A stretch of 27,719 bases of DNA, taken from NCBI GenBank assembly GCA_026770585.1, contig MU646472.1, positions 378,723 through 406,441 on the forward strand, in the 5' to 3' direction. The notes under the pieces were generated by a model, which was not told the DNA's origin, ran no database searches, and saw only the letters and a program-made list of their open reading frames with translations. How positions within the stretch are numbered: position 1 is the stretch's first letter; every line of letters begins with the position of its first letter. Positions 16,715-25,535 of this stretch are shown here, in pieces. The position numbers and the translations under genes are program-made. Source of the DNA: Baffinella frigidus (lineage: Eukaryota > Cryptophyceae > Cryptomonadales > Baffinellaceae).

Positions 16715-16822
16715 CCGTCAACTCTTGCACCTTCAACTTTTTCGCGGTCAACTTTTCACCCTCAACTTTTTCACCGTCAATTTTTGCACCGCAACTTTTG
16801 CACTGTCAACTTTTGACGCTGC
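16715..16822. repeat. Degenerate ~18-bp minisatellite, CAACTTTTNCACC(G/C)T
   Basis: Six or more imperfect units of CAACTTTTTCACCGT type. The unit resembles the GTCAACTTT motif present inside D and P elements. Confidence 0.75.
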
Positions 16823-16907
16823 TCACACGACAATGGACCATGCGCAGGGGTATTCTGAGTTGGACAAGACTGCTGGGCGTCGTCGTCTTCCGAGCGAGGT
16901 GCACTTC

Positions 16908-17160
16908 CAGCCACAGGACTATTCTCAAGTTGACATGCTGGATCCGCGGTACAAAATCGTCAACTTTGGAGCGGACAAGAGCCCGGTCTCACCAAATTGG
17001 AGAGTCCGAACAGACTGAGACAGACCACACAGCGGACTTCGAAGCGATTTTGAATAAACCCTGAGCGATAAGACCTAGGACCCTACGGTAGGCAACCCGT
17101 AGGGACATAGGGGGGTTCCTTCGGATAAGGTAACGGAAAGTCGGCCCGATCTGCGGGCTC
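16908..17160. mobile_element. D + C composite
   Basis: D (CTATTCTCAAGTTGACATGC to CAGACTGAGACAGA) runs straight into C at 17025 (CCACACAGCGGACTTCGAAG, core ACCCTACGGTAGGCAACCCG). Same order and junction as 4888-5189. C ends in the hairpin GCCCG-ATCTG-CGGGC and lacks its right terminus. Confidence 0.7.
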
Positions 17161-17235
17161 GAAACATCCACTTTTGACATCTTTCAGCGGAAACCCGAAG
17201 GATCCTAAAGTCACTTTAGCCAGATCTGGCTAAGA
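17160..17235. repeat. Inverted copy of part of the U element at 579-603
   Basis: GAAACATCCACTTTTGACAT and following bases are the complement of 579-603. Nearby is AGCCAGATCTGGCT, the palindrome also found in M elements. Confidence 0.6.
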
Positions 17236-17720
17236 CAAGACAGTCATTACCCTCGAGCCCTATGGCGTCGGTACCATCATTCCTACCTCTGCATCAGTCG
17301 GGTTCGCTGGGTTTTCTTAAGTTGACATGATGGGCGTGTGGTACAAATTCGTCAACTTTGGAGCGGAAACCTCTGGAGCGGAGTTTCTGTCAATTCACTG
17401 CCAGAGGAAGTTTTTGTATTAGTCAACTCAAGGCGAAAATCGAAAATCCAAGTACACCAATGGTGTATCTTGTTTCTAAAGTTGACAGATTTGCGGGGGT
17501 GTTGACTTTTACTAAATATCCGGATTCGCAGTGCAATTCACGGCAAATAGCGAACGATACTGGACTCCACTAGGCCCGCGTTCTTGACCGGAAAGCGTTC
17601 AGCCCTGGACGACTTTCGTTCTTGGCGTAGGTGCCCTCGCGCCTACCACGCCAGATTTCTCGAGGGGGTTCTATTCTTTTCGACCGTCCCATTTAAAAAC
17701 ATTTATGTAGTAAATTTCGG
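17236..17720. other. Fragments of D and U/B elements, no gene
   Basis: 17291-17372 carries a D fragment (TCTTAAGTTGACATGATGG, GTCAACTTTGGAGCGG). 17657 has a U-like end (CCACGCCAGATTTCTCGAGG) and 17706 has TGTAGTAAATTTCGG. The remainder is unassigned. Confidence 0.4.
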
Positions 17721-17852
17721 TGTGCCAAAAACCATTAATTAACACTTTGGCGTCAGATTGCAAGCGAGGCGAATTCGAGCCCGCCATCCGCGGGCGTGCA
17801 ACCTGTGAAGAGGAGGTCTATTGCGCCCGGGAGCGTCTCGGCGGGGGACGTG

Positions 17853-18182
17853 ACCAAGACCCGCGCGGGAGGTCCAGACAAGTTTTTTTTTTGTGTTTGA
17901 TGGTTAACGTCATCTTGGGAATAGTCTGGCAGAGGCCGGTTCATGGGAACGAGGCTCCAAAGACCACCTCGCTAAGTCAATTTCGCCTTGAAATCTGAAG
18001 TGGTCTTTGGCCCAAAGACCACTTCACGGTCTGGCAGACAACCTGCGTGAGGGCGACATCAGTTTGACCATCAAACGGAAAAAAACTTGCTAGACCCTCA
18101 GCGCGGAGGCGCGATGTTCTGATTGTGGATCGCTGTTTTCACTGTGGGTCGCTGACGTCACCAAGCCCCGCGATGGAGGTCC
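17853..18182. repeat. Inverted-repeat element within a duplicated ACC..CGCG..GGAGGTCCAGAC segment
   Basis: Imperfect direct repeats (ACCAAG(A/C)CCCGCG..GGAGGTCCAGAC) at about 17853-17879 and 18160-18185 bracket inverted arms GGTCCAGACAAGTTTTTTTT / AAAAAAACTTGCTAGACC. A perfect hairpin (GAAGTGGTCTTTGG and complement) lies at 17997-18025. A third copy of the repeat, ACCAATCCCCGCGCTGGAGGTC, is at 19031-19053. Confidence 0.6.
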
Positions 18183-18198
18183 AGACGCAGAGTCGCGC

Positions 18199-18320
18199 TT
18201 GTTGAACAGGAGACACCATTCTAGGAACACGCAAGGCAGTCACGACCGACCGTCTGGCTTCGGCGTCCGCGTGACCGGTCACGTGGGCGTTCACGAGCCT
18301 GCCGGCGGGGCTGTTCCACG
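18199..18320. repeat. Module I, copy 2
   Basis: ACACGCAAGGCAGTCACGAC, GCGTGACCGGTCACGTGGGC, and GCCTGCCGGCGGGGCTGTTC are the complement of the module inside 9577-9710 and match 21378-21475. Confidence 0.8.
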
Positions 18321-18701
18321 CTCTTTTGTTTGTTTGACAGTCGAGCAGCAAACAAAGATCAATTTGACCATCATACAAAAATTAAATTGATCGTCCTCAC
18401 GCGGGTCGACTGTCAGACTATTCTTAAGTTGACGTTTTTCTAGCTCTGCCTCAATTCAGGGAAATTGGTACGGGGCTTGGAGCCCTTTCCTGGTTTTATT
18501 AGAGGGTTTCTTCCAGACCAGCGCGAGGCAGCCAGAGGTTCCACATGATGAGACTTTTATTGAACTTATGACGTCGGACCATAAACTTAAGGCGTCCAGA
18601 GAGGGCTCGAACTAAGACCAGTAAATGCTTCTTAATTAAATGACCTAAAAACCTAAATGTACAACCGAGTCTACCTACCTTAGCGTCGGAGGTTCTCGCT
18701 T
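18321..18701. other. Unassigned with a short D fragment
   Basis: CTATTCTTAAGTTGACG and TCTAGCTCTGCCTCAATTCA near 18417-18457 are D pieces. GGGGCTTGGAGCCCTTTCCTG near 18472 is echoed inverted near 23254 (CAGGAAAGGGCTCCAAGCCC). No gene seen. Confidence 0.4.
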
Positions 18702-18880
18702 CCACACGAGGCTACCCAGGCGAACAGAATAAAACGGACTTTTAAAGTTTTGTGGGCAAATGATCACGTTTCTGCCCGCTGAGCGGTCGGACCTGTGTAA
18801 AGTCGCTGCTTTTCAGCTGAAAATTACTACACACGTTTACAATCGACATTTATTCTGTTCGCATAGGTAGCCTCGTGTGG
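18702..18880. mobile_element. MITE, family A, copy 2
   Basis: 179 bp, inverted and highly similar to 3557-3735, including GAAAATTACTACACACG. Flanks T/T only. Confidence 0.85.
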
Positions 18881-19308
18881 TACGGGACTCGGGTGGGCAG
18901 GCAGCCAATCGCAGACCTGGAGTTGGGCTCCTGGGAAGTAGGCAGTCAGGGTTTAGACGTCCCTGCGGAGAGTCCCCCCAGAGCCTGCGAACGCGAACCC
19001 TCAATTTCGGGCGCTGAGAGCCTCGTGTGGTTTGCCACCAATCCCCGCGCTGGAGGTCTCCTAGCTCTGCCTGAGTTTTAGCATGCCTCGTCCTTCAAAG
19101 TATTTAAGAGCAGACATCCAGTACGAAAAGGCGAATGTAAAGCCTGGAGGGCGAGCCAGAATCAAACGCAGACAGAGCGAGGTACCCCTATGGACATGAT
19201 TTTAAAAGCGATTTCTGGACTTTTAAAACCCTAAATTGTTTTCCATTATAAATTTTGTACGGAGTCGCGTCCAAATAAGGGGTTCGCTGGCGAAAGCTTT
19301 CTGCATGA
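18881..19308. other. Unassigned; no convincing gene
   Basis: Contains the third ACCAAT..GGAGGTC copy (19031-19053) followed by a D end (CCTAGCTCTGCCTGAG) and a CGAGGTACCCCTATGG motif at 19179. No stable coding frame. Confidence 0.35.
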
Positions 19309-19649
19309 CCTATGGACAGCCCTCAAGTGGCCAGCCGGTCAAATTTGACCGCCAAGAGGTCCTTTGACCGCCAAGAGGTCCTAGGCAGGTCCTAGGGCCC
19401 TACGTTAGGGTGCATGAGCCTACTGGTCACTTAAGGGATAACGGAGGTTCTGTTTGGCTTTGCAACGTCCCACTCTCGACGTTTGTCAGAGGCCAGGGCG
19501 GCGCTGCAAGAGCAACGATCCGGGGATACAGTCCCATACCCCTTAAGTGGCCAGCCGGTCAAATTTGACCGGCAAGAGGTCCTAGGCAGGTCCTAGGACC
19601 CTACGTTAGGGTGCATGAGCCTACTGGTCACTTAAGGGATAACGGAGGT
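19309..19649. repeat. Two-copy repeat with J-type and GGTCAAATTTGACC motifs
   Basis: Units at 19309-19446 and 19539-19649 share AAGTGGCCAGCCGGTCAAAT, AAGAGGTCCTAGGCAGGTCC, TACGTTAGGGTGCATGAGCC and CACTTAAGGGATAACGGAGG. In the first unit AAGAGGTCCT is itself duplicated. Related to 13320-13430 and 14350-14420. Confidence 0.75.
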
Positions 19650-19786
19650 AGCTCTGCCTGAGGTCTAGCTCCGCCTCACTCGGGTCGACAGTCACACTAT
19701 TCTCAACTTGACGTTTTTCTGGGCTTGCGGGGCGAATCCGTCAAGGTGGAGCGGGGACGAGCCCGGGCGAGGCAGATTTCGTAGTG

Positions 19787-19948
19787 GGAGGTCATAACTA
19801 TAGATTTGTAAAGTCACTTTCGTGGTACAAATTATAAAATTCAGCTCATTTAAAACTCGAAACGGCTCCAATTCCTTTATAAAAAGCCAATAGTTTTAAA
19901 ATTTGTACCAGAAACGAGCGACTTTACAAATCTATAGTTATGCCCTCC
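19787..19948. mobile_element. Hairpin MITE, family P, copy 2
   Basis: Arms CATAACTATAGATTTGTAAAG / CTTTACAAATCTATAGTTATG, extended by GGAGG/CCTCC, with inner GTGGTACAAATTATAAAA. Same architecture as 12352-12512. Confidence 0.8.
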
Positions 19949-20039
19949 GATTATGAGATTGGTGAGACCGAAACCCGAAGACCTGACCCCTCTTGGGAGC
20001 AGCGAAGCACGTTGTTCTGGCCACGGATCGCTGTTGCAG

Positions 20040-21034
20040 CCCTGAACCCTAAATTCTAAACCCTAAACCCTAAACCCTAAACCCTAAACCCTAAACCCTA
20101 AACCCTAAACCCGAAACCCTAAACCCTAACCCCTAAACCCTAAACCCCAAACCCTAAACCCCAAACCCTAACAGCGAAGCAGCGAGCGCACACGTTTGGG
20201 CTGGGACACCGTGGATCGCTCCCTAAACCTTAAACCCTAAACCCCAAACCCCAAATCCTAAACTCAGGTTCCAGGAATTCAGGGGCGCGCTTGTTTCCGA
20301 AAAGTGAAACTTAAACCCAAAACCCTAACAGCGAAGCGGAGAGCGCACACGTTTGGGCCGCGGATCGCGTATGGACCTTAAAACCCTACACGCCCGAAAC
20401 CCTCAACCCTAAACCCTACACTCCAAACCCAAAACCCTCACAGCGAAGCAGCGAGCGCATACGTTCGGGCTGGGGATATATGAACCACACCCTTAACCCC
20501 AAACCCTAAACCCCAAACCCCAAACCCTAACAGGGAAGCAGCGGGCGCACACGTTTGGACTGGGACACGACGACGACGACCACGGCCATATCAGGGTAAC
20601 CCCCAAACCCTAGTCAGGGTCTAAACCCGAAACCCTGAACCCTGAACCCGAAACCATAAACCCGTTTGAGGGTGTTGTGAGTGCTGAGGCGGGTCCAGCC
20701 TAAGGCTCACATACTCGACCACGGCCGTGTCAGGGTAACTCCGAAACACTAAACCCTGAACCCTTTTGGTGTTGGGGGTTACGTCAGTGTAACCCCCAAC
20801 ACTCAACCCTGAACGTCAGGGTAACCCCGAAACCCTAACAGGACTGTGGCAGTCTTGGATGTAGGCGTCTTGTCTCAGCCCCGACACCCTGAACCCTGAA
20901 CCGAGAAAGGAGGTTACCGCTCTAGAGCCTTAAGTCGTTGTGGGGCGTGAATGGGCCACGACCATGTCAGGGTCACCCGTAACCCCTAGACCCTGTACCC
21001 TCAACCCTCAACCCTCAACCCTCAACCCTTAACC

Positions 21035-21095
<61 letters not shown>

Positions 21096-21750
21096 TCCTC
21101 AACCCCAAACCCTGTAACCTCAACCCTCAACCCTCAATCCTCCACCCTCCACCCTCCACCCTGAACCCTAGACCGAGAAAGGGGGTTACCGCTCTACAGC
21201 CTTAAATCGTCGTGGGGCGTGAATGGCAAGGTCTTAAATCGTCAAGGTAAACCCTAAACCCTCAACACTAAACCCTGTCGAGGTTGTTGTGAATGCTGAG
21301 GCGGTTCTTGCATAAGGCTCGCGGACTGTTGGATCACTCAACTTGAGGCTCGAAGGTAAACCCTGAACCCTGACCCCGTGGAACAGCCCCGCCGGCAGGC
21401 TCGTGAACGCCCGCGTGACCGGTCACGCGGACGCCGAAGCCAGACGGTCGGTCGTGACTGCCTTGCGTGTTCCCCTGACCCCTCAACCCCTGAACCTGAT
21501 TGCCCTGAGTGCCCCGCATCATCCAATCAGGGTCTAGGGTTTAGGGGTTAGGGGTTAGGGTTTAGGGGTTAGGGGGTCAGGGGTTAGGGGTTAGGGGTTA
21601 GGGGTGAGGGGTTGGGGTTTAACCTGATTGCCCCGCATCATCCAAGGTTCACCTGGATGATGCGGGGCGGTTCACCTTGGATGATGCCCTAGACCCTAGA
21701 CCCCGAACCCTAGACCCTTCCCTAGACCCTAGACCCCGAACCCTAGACCC
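20040..21750. repeat. Degenerate interstitial telomere-like region
   Basis: A run of about eight perfect CCCTAAA units lies at 20056-20112. Around it are variants (CCCTGAA, CCCTCAA, CCCCAAA) to about 21260. From 21531 to 21618 the G-rich strand is on top (GGGTTTAGGGGTTAGGGG), then CCCTAGACC units return. Spacers repeat: AGCGAAGCAGCGAGCGCACA (four related copies, 20172-20565), GGTTACCGCTCTA..GCCTTAA (20912, 21182), GTTGTGA(A/G)TGCTGAGGCGG (20673, 21287; variant at 22565), and GCCCCGCATCATCCA. CCCTAAA is the common plant-type telomere unit. Confidence 0.9.
21378..21475. repeat. Module I, copy 3, inside the telomere-like region
   Basis: GTGGAACAGCCCCGCCGGCA then GCGTGACCGGTCACGCGGAC and GTCGTGACTGCCTTGCGTG. 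Nearly identical to the core of 9577-9710. Confidence 0.8.
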
Positions 21751-21778
21751 TGATTGCCCCGCATCATCCACGCCAAAG

Positions 21779-21935
21779 CATCAGGAGGCTTTTGGCGTGT
21801 TTCCTCAGAACGAGTATCACAATTACCTTGAGGCACATTCCCACTTGTGTCCGGGCACACGTGGGAATGTGCCCCGAGTTAATTCTGATATTTTTTCTGA
21901 GGAAACACGCCACACGTCTCCTGATACTCTGGCAA
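21779..21935. mobile_element. Hairpin MITE with nested palindromes
   Basis: Outer arms CATCAGGAG / CTCCTGATA, middle GGCGTGTTTCCTCAGAA / TTCTGAGGAAACACGCC, inner GCACATTCCCAC / GTGGGAATGTGC. It begins directly after a GCCCCGCATCATCCA copy. Confidence 0.75.
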
Positions 21936-22298
21936 AAGTCAACTGGAGCCATTGCCGTGCGCAATAATGTTTTATATCTGTACCAGGGACCACTTTTAAA
22001 AGGAGGAAGCCTCATCCTCCGAGAATTCTCAAAACGCGAAACTGGGTCCATCTATTCGCCCCACAAAGAATTTGTACCACGAAATCATTTGTACCACGAG
22101 ATTTGTACTGGCACGTCCTTTTATAGAGGATATTTAAGTGGGCTCGTCGAAAGGACGAGCCCAGATCCGTTCACACGGATCTAGCTTGAATTAAAAGGAG
22201 TGTTCCCTTGTGCCAGGGAACACTTTTAAAAGAAGGGAGCCGCAACCTTTTTAGTTAAAAGGAGGAAGCCTCAACCTGACTTTCTGATTTTTGAGCAG
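21936..22298. repeat. Dispersed AGG(A/G)A(A/G)C..CTTTTAAAAG repeats, no gene
   Basis: CAGGGA(C/A)CACTTTTAAAAG with GGAGGAAGCCTCA occurs near 21986 and 22216-22275. Short hairpins GGGCTCGTCGAAAGGACGAGCCC (22140) and AGTGTTCCCTTGTGCCAGGGAACACT (22199). GTACCACGA is repeated at 22075 and 22092. Confidence 0.5.
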
Positions 22299-22606
22299 GC
22301 GCGCGCCATCGAAGTCCAAGACGATGACCCAGGTTACGAGCCCCCCCGTTCTGCTCATGTAGTTGACTAATCCTGGCCCTCCTGGTACTAACCGTGCGCG
22401 GTCTCGTCCGCGTCCCGGTAGTAGTCCCGGTAGTAACCCCGCGCGGTTTAGTCAACCGCGCTGTCGGGGGAGGCTCATCACCTGTAGGTATTGGCATGAC
22501 CACCTCTTGGTGTCATGCCATGCCGTCATGGCCACACAACCACAGTTGTGAACAACAACTGAGGTTGTTGGGGATGCTGAGGCGGGTCCGGCATACGGCT
22601 CATGGA

Positions 22607-22819
22607 CCACTCGAGGCTAGAAGTGTGACTATTTTAAAACAGGGATTTGCTTACAAGTGAAGGGGGGGGGAAGAGGGATGTAGTAATTTTCATACAAATG
22701 GGGGCGTTTGGTCACGTATCGGGCGGAATTCCGCCCGATACGTGACCACGCCTGCCCGTGACTGGTACTAAATTTAACAACCCCACATTTAAAATAGTCC
22801 CCTTTCTAGCCTCGAGTGG
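22607..22819. mobile_element. MITE, family B, copy 2
   Basis: Ends CCACTCGAGGCTAG / CTAGCCTCGAGTGG flanked by GA on both sides. Central palindrome arms GGTCACGTATCGGGCGG and complement are perfect but differ from the other copies. Confidence 0.9.
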
Positions 22820-22885
22820 GACTATTGGAGCTTTCAACTTAAGGCTCGAGAGTACTGACATGCTTCGCAGATTGGTTCATTCATG

Positions 22886-23010
22886 TTACTAGGGTAACGG
22901 CCTGAAAATGGGGTAGTTAGGCCTACGGCATTGCCTAGGATCTGATACCGTAGGCCGAGACTTTTTGGTCCTAGGATCCCTCGGCCTACGGTAGGAGGTC
23001 CTAGACACAG
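22886..23010. mobile_element. Palindromic element J, copy 2, right arm truncated
   Basis: CCTGAAAATGGGGTAGTTAGG..CATTGCCTAGGAT is followed by the spacer in opposite orientation to 13090-13257 (GACTTTTTGGTCCTAGGATCC). The second arm stops at GGAGGTCCTAGACA. Confidence 0.75.
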
Positions 23011-23098
23011 AGGAAAGGAGAAGAGCCTCGTCACCTGATGTACACGTAAAGTTGACTCTCGCCCGGGGAACACGCCAAAAGTCAAAAAATTGGAGCCA

Positions 23099-23478
23099 TT
23101 ATCATGCGCAACAATGATTCATCTGTACCACGCAACACTTTTAGCGCGAACGAGTGTTTATGAAATCCTCACGATTGACCTGGCGCGGCGCGTGATGTCC
23201 GCAAAACGCTGGTTGACGCGCGCTTTTCTGGTACCAACCCTGTGATCAAATCAGGAAAGGGCTCCAAGCCCCGTGCTAATTTCCCTGATAATCGAGGCTC
23301 ATGACCTGTGCACCGAGCCTGAAGTGGGTGCGTGTTCCCAGGCGCGGAGTTCGATCCGAGCAGCAATGTCCCCATCAGCTTCCTCGCGATGCACGTTCTG
23401 CGCAATAATCTTTCATCTGTACCACGCAACACTTTTAGCGCGAGTGTGTATGAAATTCTCACGTTTGACTTGGCGAGG
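23099..23478. repeat. Two ~85-bp direct copies (23099-23187, 23396-23478)
   Basis: Both contain TGCGCAA(C/T)AAT, TTCATCTGTACCACGCAACA, CTTTTAGCGCGA, TATGAAAT(C/T)CTCACG and TTGAC(C/T)TGGCG. A shorter version starts at 21953. Unknown family. Confidence 0.65.
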
Positions 23479-23890
23479 CTCATCACCTCTTGATGGGGCT
23501 CACAACCTGGTGTCCGGGCCCATAACCTGGTGTGTCCACAGGAGCGGGGTTCGACCCCTCGAGCCACGCAACGATGACCTGTGCACCAAATCCCTCTGTT
23601 TTCAAAGTCAACTCGCCTTGAATCGCCCACAAATCTGTCAACTTATCCGGATTCCGGATTAAAAGACTTTTACAAGTGCAGGAATAATAGAAAGACTCAA
23701 CAAAAATACACCTGTTTGATACACAGGCCATCGTCGCGTGGCTCATCACCTCTTGAAGGGGCTCCCAACCTGGTGTCCGGGCCCATAACCTGATGTGTCC
23801 ACAGGGGTTCGAACCCTCGAGCAATGCTCCCACACCAGACTCATAACCTGGAGTGTCCACAGGCGCGGAGTTTGACCCGAGCAGCAATGT
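23286..23890. repeat. tRNA-Met-like fragments, SINE-like cluster
   Basis: Pieces resembling an anticodon arm with CAT (GGCTCATAACCTGG; at 23835 CCAGA-CTCATAA-CCTGG pairs four of five stem positions) occur repeatedly. They are upstream of RNA polymerase III B-box-like sequences: AGTTCGATCCG (23347), GGTTCGACCCC (23547), GGTTCGAACCC (23807), AGTTTGACCCG (23868). In 23475-23560 and 23740-23820 the anticodon-arm unit occurs three times in a row before one B-box. No complete cloverleaf can be drawn, so these are not functional tRNA genes. Confidence 0.4.
23562..23660. repeat. Tail of segmental repeat K
   Basis: CCACGCAACGATGACCTGTG through AACTTATCCGGATTCCGGAT matches 13501-13601 and 13779-13875, here without the GC-rich half. 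Confidence 0.8.
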
Positions 23891-23958
23891 CCCTATCAGC
23901 TTCCTGGCGATGCACGTTCTCGAGATCCCGCCCATCCCCAGGCAACCCCCTCCCACAC

Positions 23959-24167
23959 CCACTCGAGGCTAGAAAGGGGAGTATTTTAAATGTGGGGTTG
24001 TTAAATTTAGCACCAGTCACGGGGAGGATTGGTCACGTTACTGGGGGAATTCCCCCAGTAACGTGACCAAACGCCCCGATTTGTGTGAAAATTACTACAC
24101 CCAACCTTTTTTCTGTACTTGTAAAAATTCCCAGTTTTAACATAGTCACATTTGTAGCCTCGAGTGG
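23959..24167. mobile_element. MITE, family B, copy 3 (inverted)
   Basis: Ends CCACTCGAGGCTAG / GTAGCCTCGAGTGG flanked by AC on both sides. GAAAATTACTACACCC inside. Central palindrome arms GGTCACGTTACTGGGGG and complement are perfect and differ from the other two copies. Confidence 0.9.
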
Positions 24168-24217
24168 ACAGTGGGCTTCGAAGGCAATTTCGACCAGAAA
24201 TCTGGCCGAAATGTCGT

Positions 24218-24553
24218 TTAATACGATCTCCTCAGGGTTCAGGGTGTAGGGTTCAGGAGTCTCCACTCACCAGCGTCGCGCGCACCTTCCTTCCCCACAG
24301 GCGTCTCCTCCTGCGCCTCCTTCTCCCCCTCTCCCTCCATCTCCTCCACGCGGGAGGGGGGCCAGGGTTTAGAACATCCCAACGCAGAATTGTATGCAAA
24401 TTGTATGACCTACGGGTCGCCCTACGGTAGGAAGTGGCTCAGCAAATTCTTGTGGGTGTGGCCTATATATGATAGATGGACGGCTTATTTGGACGTGACG
24501 GTAGTAATACGATCTCCGCGGGAGGGGGTTCAGGGTTTAGAACATCCCAACGC
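24218..24553. repeat. Direct repeats with telomere-like and AGAACATCCCAACGC blocks
   Basis: TAATACGATCTCC occurs at 24218-24230 and 24505-24517. GGGTTTAGAACATCCCAACGC occurs at about 24365-24385 and 24533-24553. The second block is compact, as if the 24250-24350 interval were absent or spliced out of the copied template. Confidence 0.6.
24271..24349 (-). pseudogene. Acidic exon-like island
   Basis: On the minus strand VEEMEGEGEKEAQEETPVG then KEGARDA runs into a good donor, G|GTGAGTGG. The upstream side is telomere-like (TAAACCCTGG) with several possible AGs. The plus strand instead offers CTTCCTTCCCCACAG, an acceptor-like tract, so the direction is ambiguous. Low-complexity composition could be chance. 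Confidence 0.27.
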
Positions 24554-25131
24554 GACCTCACGTCGCGTTGGTGGAGCCATTTATGCTATCTTAAGTCTTG
24601 GTCTGATGCCTATAATAGCATATCCTTGCTTATCGTAAGGCTAAGATATCAAAGAGTATCAAATCTTTAAAGCCTGAACCTGATCTCGCGTAGTTTGTAC
24701 CGAGCTGTGTGGAGTACCATCCACATGAATGAACCAATCTGCGAAGCCCTCTGTGTGGTGCGAAAACCGCTTTACGTCTCCCGGCAGTGAATCTAATTTC
24801 GGAACAAGACAGATTCTGTCCCGCTATCTTAGGCTTCCGACGCCGAAGATAAGGGTGCATATGCTATTTTAGGCATACAATGATGCTATCTTACACCTTT
24901 GTATGTGGACAGATTCTGGTATGGTGGATCTGACAGAGACGTCCCTCGAAGCAGGAGAGCGCGCGTCCACCGTGTGGACCTAAACCCTAATCCCTACACC
25001 CTAACCCTATACCATACACCTTAAACTCGTCCATGTCCTCCTCGCGAACCCTTATCCCTGAGCGATCGGCCCTCGGCAGCCACACGGTGGACTACGAACC
25101 TTTCATCAAAAGCCAACTTGATCGCTGATCT
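24554..25131. other. Unassigned; repeated GCTATCTTA hairpins and telomere-like patch
   Basis: TATGCTATCTTA-type motifs with complements (24588-24660, 24815-24896) form imperfect hairpins and match 6345. CATGAATGAACCAATCTGCG at 24727 is the complement of 22866-22885. CCCTAA-like units at 24980-25010. No gene. Confidence 0.4.
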
Positions 25132-25267
25132 CTAGCTCTGTCTCAGTCCATTTGGGCCCACCAATTTGGTGAGCCCGGGCTGTGTTTTGCTCCAAAGTTG
25201 ACGGATTTGTACCACAACCCCAGCATGTCAACTTGAGAATAGTCGGTCAGCCCGAGGAGGCAGAGGT
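25132..25267. mobile_element. MITE, family D
   Basis: CTAGCTCTGTCTCAGTCCAT / CGAGGAGGCAGAGGT with GGGCCCACCAATTTGGTGAGCCC. Flanks GATCT/TATCT suggest a 5-bp duplication with one change. Confidence 0.7.
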
Positions 25268-25298
25268 ATCTGACAGGGACGTCCCTCGAAGCAGGAAA

Positions 25299-25488
25299 CC
25301 ATACGAGAATGCTAGAGGGGCCTTGATAAAACCGACTTGTTTTTAAAAGTGGTATTTGTGTAGTAACTTTCGTTGATTGGTCACGCAAGTGGCCATATAT
25401 TGGCCAGTCACGAGGTTGGAACACCTTATCCTGGTACAAATGTTTACAACCTCACATGTAAACAGGATCCTCCAGCATTCTCGAGTGG
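25299..25488. mobile_element. MITE, family B', copy 3
   Basis: Ends CCATACGAGAATGCTAGAGG / CCTCCAGCATTCTCGAGTGG flanked by AA on both sides. TGTGTAGTAACTTTCG and an imperfect central palindrome GTGGCCATATATTGGCCA. Confidence 0.85.
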
Positions 25489-25535
25489 AACCGCGGGTGC
25501 GGGAGCCTAGCGTTCTGACCGTGGATCGCTGATCG

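Noticed and set aside
17753-17944. Minus-strand frame containing ARVLVTSPAETLPGAIDLL
   Set aside because: It reads well, but it ends in an element arm and the related repeats at 18160 and 19031 do not keep the frame.
22299-22370. Terminal exon reading ARAIEVQDDDPGYEPPRS after TTTTTGAGCAG
   Set aside because: The middle (CAGGTTACGAGCCCCCCC) matches repeat H and tRNA-like fragments, so the frame is probably repeat-derived.
23475-23565. Functional tRNA-Met gene
   Set aside because: B-box and CAT arm are present but acceptor and D arms cannot be paired; the arm is repeated three times.
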